Assembly (NCBI GenBank): GCA_029168955.1
Contig: JAPDOI010001222.1
Coordinates: 124,001-188,000 of the forward strand
Direction of reading: 5' to 3'
Origin: Aplectana chamaeleonis
Taxonomy: Eukaryota; Nematoda; Chromadorea; Rhabditida; Cosmocercidae
DNA: 64,000 nucleotides
Positions 10,604-18,596 of the stretch are shown here, piece by piece. Made by a program: the position numbers and the translations under genes. Every line of letters begins with the position of its first letter. The stretch's first letter is position 1. The notes below the pieces were generated by a model. The model had not been told where the DNA came from and did not search any database. It worked only from the letters and a program-made list of their open reading frames with translations.

Positions 10604-10907
10604 CCTTAAGTCCTATTTACACCAACCATTTCAAAGAGAGAACAATCTTGGCCGGAAGCCTATCATTAGCTGTGCTGATTTTCACTAGTTCATTTCCGAA
10701 GTTCAGGGAACGTCGGATGGTTTGCAATAACATGTTTACATGTTTTTACCCGTCTTGACCCTCAAAATTGGGGTTCCGCTAAAATTGAGTTTTCAACTCC
10801 AAAATTGAATAGGAGCTAGCTGCATCCATTTCTAGCCTCCTGCCAAAAAATTTGCTTGCTAGCTCAATTTTAAGTACTGCAACAAGATCGTGAACGCCGT
10901 CTGACAA
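10604..10907. repeat. Repeat E, copy 2
   Basis: About 85-90% identical by eye to 9771-10064 and again preceded by a remnant minisatellite unit (CTTTCTGCGGCGTCCTGCGC, about 10577). It is cut off at 10907 where PLE family B begins. Confidence 0.8.
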
Positions 10908-10908
10908 T

Positions 10909-11412
10909 TCGATACGTCAGAGCGTTGCTCGTGCAGGTTTTATGGATGAAGTCGTATTAGTTGACATTCCGAGGCAAAACATCAAGAATCAACTTGTGCG
11001 GAATAGGTTATACGATCGCACCTGCATTATGGAGAACTGCATAGTCTGTCCTCACGGAAAGGAAGGAGACTGTGCTCAGAGTGGAGTCGTCTACCAGATA
11101 CAATGCTCAACTTGTGGAGACACCTATATCGGTGAAACGGGAAGACCTCTATGCGTTAGGATCAAAGAACATCTGGCAAGCAAAAGAAAGAAGGCTCTCC
11201 TAAATCCACTTGGTAAACACCGAGTCGAATCACACCAGGGCACAGACTTTAACATCACCTGCAAAGTCCTGGCTCACGAGAACGGCATCGGTCCTAGAAA
11301 AGCTTTAGAGGCTTTCTTCATACGCGCCCGTGACCCAAAGCTCAATAACAGAAACGAATGTATTGCCATATCCAACGAACTGCTGCCCCTTATACCACTT
11401 TGCGGTCTGTGA
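10909..11412 (+). CDS. PLE family B GIY-YIG nuclease region (5'-truncated)
   Basis: Open from the truncation point (SIRQSVARAGFMDEVV..) to a stop at 11410-11412. It carries the Cys cluster CIMENCIVCPHGKEGDC, then TYIGETGRPL, RIKEHLASKR and ALEAFFIRARDPKLNNRNEC. The protein differs from the 6072-6719 copy at only a handful of residues, so one or both copies are fairly young. The Met at 10942 is internal; no true start is present because the reverse transcriptase portion is lost. All visible nuclease motifs are intact. Confidence 0.85.
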   Translation, partial: SIRQSVARAGFMDEVVLVDIPRQNIKNQLVRNRLYDRTCIMENCIVCPHGKEGDCAQSGVVYQIQCSTCGDTYIGETGRPLCVRIKEHLASKRKKALLNPLGKHRVESHQGTDFNITCKVLAHENGIGPRKALEAFFIRARDPKLNNRNECIAISNELLPLIPLCGL

Positions 11413-11416
11413 GAAC

Positions 11417-11428
11417 TCTGAAGTTACC
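11417..11428 (+). repeat. 12-bp target duplication (left) of the PLE-C insertion
   Basis: TCTGAAGTTACC at 11417-11428 is repeated exactly at 13011-13022, on either side of the palindromic insertion. In the uninterrupted family B copy (about 6040-6060, minus strand) this stretch occurs once. Confidence 0.85.
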
Positions 11429-11809
11429 TCCATGAACGGCTTTCTTAAAACCTTGGCATTTTCAGTATATGTTTCTGTTACTTCTGTGCCAGCAAGGTTT
11501 TGTATGATGGTACGGATTTATTTGGCCGACGTTTCGTGCAAATCCTCGTTTTCAAGGCCTGAAATTGTACCAAACCTTGACTCGAATCATACCGATCAAA
11601 CGCCTCTCCCTCTTTCCGGCTAGTTTCGAGACCACCCACGAACTCCCAGTGAAGCGAACCCCTCGACGACGAACCAACCTTATACCGTACCACCAGCGAC
11701 TAGCTCCACACCCGTAGTCGTGACAAAGAAGGAGCAAGTGAGGCACACGCACACGCGAGCACACGCACGCGCGAGGCAGTAAACTAGCTCGCAATAGCGG
11801 CTTGTGATT

Positions 11810-12217
11810 TCCTCAAAGCTCACAAAATGATACGAAGGGTAAGAACTCGCTGGTTATGGCAATGCACTCATTTCTGTTGTTTAGCCTAGGGTTTCTCGAA
11901 CGTATCCAAAACGCTTCCAAAGCCTTTCGAGGGCCAATATCGTGTTCATGTGAAAGTGATTTTGCATTTCACATTGAAGTCTGGTTACTGGCCACCGTGG
12001 TCCACAACCCAGGTGTTCAAAGCTGCTGCGAGTGCCGTTGATGCGCGCACCCCTGAGCATGCGTCTCGCCGATGTAAGTGGCGTCACATGCTAAACAGGT
12101 GATTTCGTAAATCACTCCTTTTGTGCAGTCAGCTCTTTGCTATTAGGACAAACTAAGCAGTTCTCCGTGACACATGAGCGATCGTACAGTCTGTTTCGGA
12201 TAATCTGATGTTTGATA
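11810..12217 (-). pseudogene. PLE family C GIY-YIG fragment, left arm
   Basis: Reverse-complement twin of 12228-12662. It has more damage than the right arm: several indels around 11990-12060 break the frame between the YIGET strand and the C-terminal PRKALEAF..IRSRNPRLNNRNEC part. It encodes no continuous protein. Confidence 0.75.
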
Positions 12218-12227
12218 TTCTATATTC

Positions 12228-12662
12228 TATCAAACATCAGATTAGCCGAAACAGACTCTACGATTGCTCATGTGTCACGGAGAACTGCTTAGTTTGTCCT
12301 AATAGCAAAGAAGGTGACTGCGCACAAAAGGGAGTGATTTACGAAATCACCTGGTTAGCATGTGACGCCACTTACATCGGCGAAACTGGACGCATGCTCA
12401 GGGTGCGTATCAACGAGCACCTCGCGGGCAAGAGACGAAGCAGCCTTCTCACACCTTTGGGGAAACACAAGGTTGTGGACCACGGTGGCCAGGACTTCAA
12501 TGTGAAATGCAAAAATCCTTTCACATGAACACGATATTGGCTCCTCGAAAGGCTTTGGAAGCGTTTTGGATACGTTCGAGAAACCCTAGGCTAAACAACA
12601 GAAATGAGTGCATTGCCATAATCAGCGAGTTCTTACCCTTCGTATCATTATGTGAGCTTTGA
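12228..12662 (+). pseudogene. PLE family C GIY-YIG nuclease, right arm
   Basis: The frame gives HQISRNRLYDCSCVTENCLVC, a Cys cluster, then GVIYEITWLACDATYIGETG, RINEHLAGKRRSS and LLTPLGKHKVVDHGG. A frameshift near 12510 separates this from a second frame ending KALEAFWIRSRNPRLNNRNEC before a stop at about 12662. The YIG strand is intact but the chain is broken. The RT domain is missing. Confidence 0.8.
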
Positions 12663-13205
12663 GGAAATCACACGCCGCTATTGCGAGCTAGTTTACTGCC
12701 TCGCGCGTGCGTGTGCTCGCGTGTGCGTGTGCCTCACTTGCTCCTTCTTTGTCACGACCACGGGTGTGGAGCTAGTCGCTGGTGGTACGGTATAAGGTTG
12801 GTTCGTCGTCGAGGGGTTCGCTTCACTGGGGGTTCGTGGGTGGTCTCAAAACTAGCCGGAAAGAGGGAGAGGCGTTTGATCGGGTATGGTTTCGAGTCAA
12901 GGTTTGGCACAATTTCAGGCCTTGAAAACGAGGATTTGCTCGAAACGTCGGCCAAATAAATCCGTAACATCATACAAAACCTTGCTGGCACAGAAGTAAC
13001 AGAAACATATTCTGAAGTTACCCTTTCGGGGTTTCTCACTTGCTCTTGGTCTCTTTTGCTTGGCGTCGACTGGAGCTAAGTGTTGGTGGAACTGTTTCGG
13101 GTTCGTTCTGTTCTTGGAGCTGTCTCATTCTTTCACCGTTCGTGAGGACCTTCGCAACTCGCGGAGTGAGTAGTGAGAGGGCGCTTGGTCGAGTATGTAG
13201 TAGAT

Positions 13206-13512
13206 AAAAGCACGCAAATGCCGATCACTTTTTTTCGCAGGGCTACCGTAACCATTCTTGAACAAAACATGATAACGAATGTAAACACCAGCTCATAACA
13301 TGCGGGGTATAAAACAGCGGAGGAGCGGTATGCATTCATTCACACACCGCTCTCCTCGATAAGCCACTGGGGAGTGGCTGAGGAGTTCGAAATTGTGCAA
13401 ACATGTTTGTTGGCTATTAAGATGTGCTCATAACCATGCTGACACTTGGAAAAATTTTGAAGGAGGGTTACGGTAGCCCTGCGGAAAAAATGATCGGCAT
13501 GAGCGTGCTTGT
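13206..13512. mobile_element. MULE-like MITE, copy 1 (307 bp)
   Basis: Inverted ends of about 45 bp contain ATGCCGATCA..CGCAGGGCTACCGTAACC. The target duplication is GTAGTAGAT (13197-13205) and GTAGTAGAG (13513-13521), nine bases with one change. The pre-insertion sequence GTAGTAGATAAGTG is preserved near 5870-5890 (minus strand). A TATA-like box sits in the middle. Other copies: 31486-31805, 32075-32374 and 33727-34019. Confidence 0.85.
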
Positions 13513-13664
13513 GTAGTAGAGAAGTGTTTCGAATCATTTCAGGCCTTGATAACGGCGATTTGACCGAAACGTCGGCCGAATAAACGGTTTCACCAATAAC
13601 AACCTGGATTGGCACAGAAGATTACAACAACATAGGTACTGATGCCCAGGTTCGAAGAAGAAAT

Positions 13665-13815
13665 TTGGAGAAGACAAGCATGTTGTGGAATGTGGCATGA
13701 ATTCGGTATCGTTATAGAATCATCCGTGTTGATAAGGTGTGCCGCGACGTGACGAAGGAGGGGAGAAAGCAGCTTCACTAGCAACCAAGTTATTTTATCC
13801 GATGGCCTACCGCAG
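13665..13815 (-). pseudogene. Inverted fragment of a PLE reverse transcriptase
   Basis: On the minus strand this reads SCGRPSDKITWLLVKLLSPLL and HVAAHLINTDDS, the PLE RT segment between the RPI motif and the first catalytic Asp region. It abuts the 3' end of PLE family B in inverted orientation. The same segment in plus orientation starts the RT at 33361. Confidence 0.75.
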
Positions 13816-14344
13816 GAACCCTTATACTTGAAGCAGTTATGTCCCGATGTTTGTATGTATGTATGCGTGCGTGTAATTGTGTTTGCCCGTGGATCTCCGG
13901 AATGGCCAATCAAAACAGGGATGAAATGGTACCAACATTTCCGTGGGTGGGACACTCATCGATTACCAAAAAATCAGCCTGAACCACATCTTGCGCGCCT
14001 CGGGGCAACCGAGTTTGTCCGTGGTACCGATTTTACCGAGCAGATTTACCGAGCAGTTGAGTGAGAGCGGCGCTGGGGCTACAGTGGTGAGTGCGATAAG
14101 GCGCTCCCCCGGAAAGGGAATATGCTGGTTCAATCTCGCCCGGAGCCAAGCGTTTTGCGATCAACTCAGCACCTTGTGTAAACATACCATAACGTGCACT
14201 GCGACGTTTAACAGCAGTTACGGCAAAAAACATCCAAAAATCTTCTATGAATCTTCTAGCGCTAGAAAGGCTAAGCTCTAATCAAGGCGAGACGTATTTA
14301 ATAGTGGTGTATGGGACGCCGTTCAGAACCGCCAGGGTTTGAGG
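13816..14344. other. No gene recognised
   Basis: Short GT-rich run (13845-13885) and otherwise unassigned sequence. A weak tRNA-like stretch near 14070-14150 was considered and not accepted. Confidence 0.4.
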
Positions 14345-15415
14345 AGTGTGCAGGACGTTATCGATAGTGTGCAGGACCTCAGTGGGAATGCGAAGGACCC
14401 CAGTTAGAGTGTGCAGGACGTCATAGAAAGTGTGCAGGACCCCAGTGGGAGTGTGCAGGACGTCATAGAAAGTGTGCAGGACCCCAGTGGGAGTGAGCAG
14501 GAGGTCATAGAAAGTGTGCAGGACCCCAGTGAGAGTGAGCAGGACGTCATAGAATGTGTGCAGGACCCCAGTGGGAGTGAGCAGGATGTCATAGAAGGTG
14601 TGCCGGACCCCAGTGGGAGTGAGCAGGACGTCATAGAAAGTGTTCAGGACCCCAGTGGGAGTGAGCAGGACGTCATAGGAAGTGTGCAGGACCCCAGTGG
14701 GAGTGAGCAGGACGTCATAGAAAGTGTGCAGTACCCCAGTGGGAGTGAGCAGGACGACATAGAAGGTGTGCAGGACCCCAGTGGGAGTGAGCAGGACGTC
14801 ATAGAAAGTGTGCAGAACCCCAGTGGGAGTATGCAGGACGTCATAGAAGGTGTGCAGGACCCCGGTGGGAGTGAGCAGGACGTCATAGAAAGTGTGCAGG
14901 ACCCCAGTGAGAGTGAGCAGGACGTCTTAAAAAGTATGCCAGGACCCCGGTGGGAGTCAGCAGGACGCCATAAAAGTGTGCAGGACCCCAGTGGGGGTGA
15001 GCAGGACGTCATAGAAAGTGTGCAGGACCTCATTGTGAGTGTGCACGACGTCATAGAAAGTGTGCAGGACCCCAGTGGGAGCGCGCAGGGCCCCAATGGG
15101 AGTGTGCAGGACGTCATAAAAAGTGTGCAGGACCCCAGTGGGGAGTGTGCAGAAACCCGAATGGGAGTGTGCAGGACCCCAGTGGGAGTGGGCAGGACGT
15201 ATCCGAAGTGTGCAGGACCCCAGTGGGAGTGTGCAGGACCCCAATGGAAGCGTGCAGGACACCATAGAAAGTGCGCAGGTCCCCAGTAAGAATGTACAGG
15301 ACGTCATGGAATGGGTGCAGTACTACAGTAGGGGTGGAGAGGACGTCGCAAAATGTGTTCAGGGCCCAGATGGGAATGTGTTCAGGGCCCAGTGGAAGTG
15401 TGCAGGACGTCATCA
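14345..15415 (+). repeat. 42-bp minisatellite block 2 (about 25 units, TpG-rich variant)
   Basis: The unit is GTGAGCAGGACGTCATAGAA plus AGTGTGCAGGACCCCAGTGGGA, 42 bases. It is the same satellite as the main array but with CA/TG where the main array has CG (CGTCAT for CGCCGT, GCAGG for GCGGG). The early units are very regular. A plus-strand frame stays open for 292 codons (14-residue repeat DVIESVQDPSGSEQ), and the minus strand is also open. This is expected for a stop-free unit of 42 bases. Confidence 0.95.
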
Positions 15416-15424
15416 AGAGAGGAG

Positions 15425-16134
15425 AATTGAAACAGCGAATTTTCGTCACTTTTTCCATGCGAAATCTTAGTCTTTGTGTAACGAAGAAAACAGATATGAA
15501 ATCATGTATCTTGAGAAGCGTGCAGCGCGTTTTGAGGAGTACGCGAAACTCTGGAGACACTTCCTAGCCATTCTGACAAAAGAAGCAGCAGCTCCACTTC
15601 CGCATATTCTCTGTTCGTCACATTACAACCGCTCAGTCATTTTGATTCACTAACTTCGATAAACCAGTTTTATATATGTTGGAAGTCTGAGCTTATCTAA
15701 ATCTGCTTCCACAAAAACATAAACATCAATGGACATATTTCATTTATCGAGAACAAAGGCATGGCGTTGGTCAACAAGGGAAACCACATCTAAAATGCGA
15801 GTGCTTTTTCTTTGACTTGACAGGGATGGTAAAGCGAGAATAATGGCTTGGGTACATTACAGACGGAAGGGGTCGTAAATAAGATGCCGGTAACAACCGA
15901 CGATCTACCGCCATGGCTTCTTATGTTTTGCTTTTTATGCCACGTTTTTTATACCCTACGCCCTGCTATAAATGTCCGGCAGCCAGTTCTGCTCAGGAGA
16001 GTCCATACGGACAGCAACTTTCGGATATACGGAAGGCAGTCAACACCGTTTTGTCAGAATAATCTGCCTCAGGGAGCTAGCGGACGTGAAAATTTTTTTG
16101 AGCGAAAACTTCGCTAGGTCTCGCTAGTGGATTA
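15425..16134. other. No gene recognised
   Basis: AT-rich unassigned sequence. An open frame at 15848-16117 (89 codons) has no recognisable domain and ends beside an inverted PLE piece. Confidence 0.4.
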
Positions 16135-16286
16135 TAGGTCGTGTTTTGATGCCGGTATCAGTGAGACGTTGAGCAGGGATGTCCCCAAGTTAGTGAGTTT
16201 TAACCAGAGAGTAATATGTTGGAACAACAGGTGAAGGTGAAAGAAAACGCATTAGCGTCGGCCTGTCCACCTTGCCGCTCAACCAG
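16135..16286 (-). pseudogene. Inverted PLE family A reverse transcriptase fragment
   Basis: This is the reverse complement of 17897-18045 (LSGKVDRPTLMRF..TYYSLVKTHKLGD..KTRPI) with a few changes. It lies directly before a plus-strand PLE tail, giving an inverted-repeat arrangement 1.7 kb across around the following PLE sequences. Confidence 0.85.
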
Positions 16287-16830
16287 TTCTGATTAGGAAG
16301 CATCCCTAGGTTTACTGCTACAATACTCCACCGGTCAGTAGAAAATCCTGTTGAGAGACAAATCTTGGAAGCGATGGAGATAAGGCGGCTGTCACCTGAA
16401 ATAAACAACAGAGACGAGTTGCATGACGAGCTCCGACTCATTGCATGATTACGGTAGTTAGCCACGATTGCTGTAACGTGATTGTTTGATGGGAGCACCA
16501 CTGTGGGTGCGCTGCTATTTAAGGGCAGAAATATGGTGATATTGCACAGTTGTCGGTTCTGTTGGTTTGGGCTGGTTAGCCCATAATTTTAGGCTAGTTT
16601 GCCTTCTACGGCACAACGCCACTATTGTTTGATCTATACTCGATATTTTAAGGTCTGACGAAGGCGCTAAGCGCAGAAAGCTCAACTTGAAGAAGAAGAA
16701 GTCTTTTTACCACAGGTTTTTGGAAACTTTCGAAAAAAAAGTCAGATTTCTGTACTTTTTGCAGCCTCTTGCAATAAACATTTGAATCACTTATGAGGCT
16801 GAGGGACAGGAGTATTCTATCATATCTTCA
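16287..16830 (+). mobile_element. PLE family A 3' end (GIY-YIG tail plus 3' region)
   Basis: From about 16300 the plus strand encodes RFTATILHRSVENPVERQIL and EAMEIRRLSPEINNRDELHD, the last residues of the family A nuclease, ending at TGA 16447. The conserved 3' region with the hammerhead-like motif follows, ending near 16830. The next feature downstream is the 5' part of a PLE in the same orientation, so the order is tail-then-head, as in tandem PLE copies with pseudo-LTRs. Confidence 0.8.
16650..16688 (+). ncRNA. Hammerhead-ribozyme-like motif (PLE family A)
   Basis: Order: AAGGT, CTGACGA, a GCGC-TAA-GCGC hairpin, GAAA, GCTC, then AACTT. CTGANGA and GAAA are the conserved hammerhead core. 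AAGGT/AACTT would be stem I with one mismatch. Stem III is reduced to one pair (A..U), as in minimal PLE hammerheads. Stem II is not flush with the core (A/G bulge), so activity is uncertain. Confidence 0.5.
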
Positions 16831-16904
16831 GCAACTGCAGCGCCAACATCAAATCTGCAGGTATAACTTTTCTGTCCTCCTTAAATATATAGCATGCCAT
16901 CAAG

Positions 16905-16977
16905 CATGTGTGGTGTACAACCGGTCAATACGATTTCTCCTTGAGAAATCGTATTGACCGGTTGTACACCACACATG
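16905..16977. repeat. Perfect 35-bp hairpin at PLE 5' junction
   Basis: The 35 bases at 16905-16939 are exactly reverse-complementary to 16943-16977 with a 3-base loop. The right arm leads directly into the PLE open frame (TPHMSRRITPKF). The left arm is therefore an inverted copy of the first bases of the element. Confidence 0.9.
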
Positions 16978-18086
16978 TCGAGAAGAATTACACCGAAATT
17001 CTTGGAGAATTCGCTGGAGGCGGTACCCCACAGGAACAACGCTGAAGTGCGAACGAGTATTTTCCGTCTGAGGAGTGCCCTTCTGGATGCAAGCATCGCC
17101 GACCGTCGACGAAGGCGAACCGATGGCATTCGTGGTATTATTTCGTCTAGGCATTTTTTGAGAAGTTGCATGGGTAGTGAGCCGTGGTAAGCAATTTCTA
17201 ACCGAAACCAAGTTGTGTGCTCACATTTAAGGCGTGTGGAAGCCGACCGACTTGATCAGAAATTCCAGCGTTTATTGAATGAACAGAGCGAATCACGACG
17301 GCCGAGCTTTATCAACTGGGATGTCGTGCCTCCAAAGCAATGTACTGTGATAACAACAGATCAAGTTGATAGCGACATGGAAGCGGCTCTGAGTCTAGGA
17401 CCATCGTTCGCTATAGCGCGACCAGTCACGAAAGAAACTTTAGACTCAGTTTCTGTTGGATTTCATAAATTCGCATATCAACTGCGTTGGAGAGAGAATA
17501 TCGGGCCTACGGTATCAGATAGAGTATCCACAACTCTTGCTACTACACCTTTCCAAAGTCAACTTTCAATGCACCAAAACCCGCCGAGAATTTCGAGGCG
17601 AGACTAACAGCATTGCAAATTAAACTTCAAGAAATCTACAGCAGCGCTGAGCAGGTTGTTTTCGGATACAACTTAACTGATCAAGAGAGGAAGGGTTTGA
17701 GCATGCTCCTGAGCAAGAAAGATGAACTACGATACAGTGTGGGAGACAAAAGTGGAGACTTCGTAGTCATGACTAAAAGTATGGATAAAGCAGTCACGCT
17801 TCGAAGCCTGCAAGACAACAACACCTATGCAGAGTCGTCATTAGCGGCATTTGAGTTGGTTTCGAAACGACTTGAAGGGACCATCAGAAATGTGTTGAGC
17901 GGCAAGGTGGACAGGCCGACGCTAATGCGTTTTCTTTCACCTTCACCTGTTGTTCCAACATATTACTCTCTGGTTAAAACTCACAAACTCGGGGACATCC
18001 CTGCTCAACGTCTCATTGATACCGACATCAAAACACGACCCATAATTGTGGTGAGCGCGAAGCGCTTTCACCAGATTTGGCTTTGA
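16943..18086 (+). pseudogene. PLE family A N-terminal region and start of reverse transcriptase
   Basis: Two frames joined by a frameshift near 17575-17610. The first (17215-17607) has the PLE N-terminal block LSLGPSFAIARPVTKETLDS and FHKFAYQLRWREN. The second (17613-18086) continues through LRYSVGDKSGDFVVMTKSMD (the PLE DKG-like motif) to PTYYSLVKTHKLGD and KTRPI. An extra upstream frame (16954-17190) has a stop before the main one. The element is cut at about 18045 just after RPI, so the catalytic YxDD and the nuclease are missing. Confidence 0.8.
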
Positions 18087-18149
18087 TTCGCCATCGCGCA
18101 ACCCCCTGATCTCAGTATCAGGGTCCAGAGTAAACGTAGGAAAACCGTT

Positions 18150-18590
18150 CTTTTTGCATTCAATATACTTTAGAAAGGTGAATGACTGTTCAAAAAATGG
18201 TCCGGAATGGTTACCTGAGATTCGAGAAAAATTGTCAAAACCACGTCATTTTGGTCGAAAAAGGGGTTCATCTCCTTTTTTTTCAGTTGGCATACACGAT
18301 CTTGTTAGAACACTTATCGTTGAGCTAGAGAGCTCATTTTTGGCCAGGGAGCTGGTTTTGTTTGCATCTAGCTCCTGTCAAAATTTGAAGTTGGTAGCTC
18401 AATTTTTGTGGAGCCTCAAAATTGAGGGTCAGGAAAGACAAAAACACGTAAACATTTCATTATAAACCATCCGACGTTTACTTATTCGTAAAATGAACTA
18501 GTGAAATAAACACGCCTACTGATAGGCTTTTGCTCAGGATTTGACGGGGCAACGCTTCAATCAATACGGCAGGATCTCGGAAATACTTTT
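18150..18590 (-). repeat. Repeat E, copy 3, flanking the large array
   Basis: Inverted relative to copies 1 and 2: it matches 9780-10150 when reverse-complemented, including the CTTTTTTTTCAG-type tract (about 18270) and the TCATTTCCGAAGTTC-like part. The minisatellite begins right after it (18597), on the same side of E as at 9.77 kb. Confidence 0.75.
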
Positions 18591-18596
18591 TGGAAC

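Larger units (their letters stand above)
11429..13010. mobile_element. Head-to-head palindromic insertion of PLE family C
   Basis: Two copies of a PLE 3' segment face away from a 10-bp centre: left arm 11467-12217 (minus), spacer 12218-12227, right arm 12228-13010 (plus). The arms match almost base for base, including the GIY-YIG region and the CA/GT-rich 3' region. A 38-bp filler (11429-11466) lies at the left end only. The 12-bp direct repeats outside show that the pair was inserted as one event or that the inverted half was made during insertion. Confidence 0.9.
10908..13664 (+). mobile_element. Penelope-like element, family B, with two later insertions
   Basis: Plus-strand family B PLE: GIY-YIG coding region 10909-11412, then a 3' region that continues at 13011-13205 and 13513-13664. 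It is interrupted by a palindromic PLE family C insertion (11429-13010, 12-bp duplication) and by a MULE-like MITE (13206-13512, 9-bp duplication). Comparison with the uninterrupted copy at 5.72-6.07 kb confirms both insertion points. Confidence 0.85.

Noticed and set aside
14070..14150. Possible tRNA or SINE (GAGTGCGATAAGGCG and GGTTCAATCTC boxes)
   Set aside because: The T stem and acceptor stem do not pair convincingly and no anticodon stem can be drawn.
14411..15289. 292-codon plus-strand frame with a 14-residue acidic repeat
   Set aside because: Same explanation: a stop-free 42-base unit. The opposite strand is open over the same stretch and the flanks offer no gene structure.
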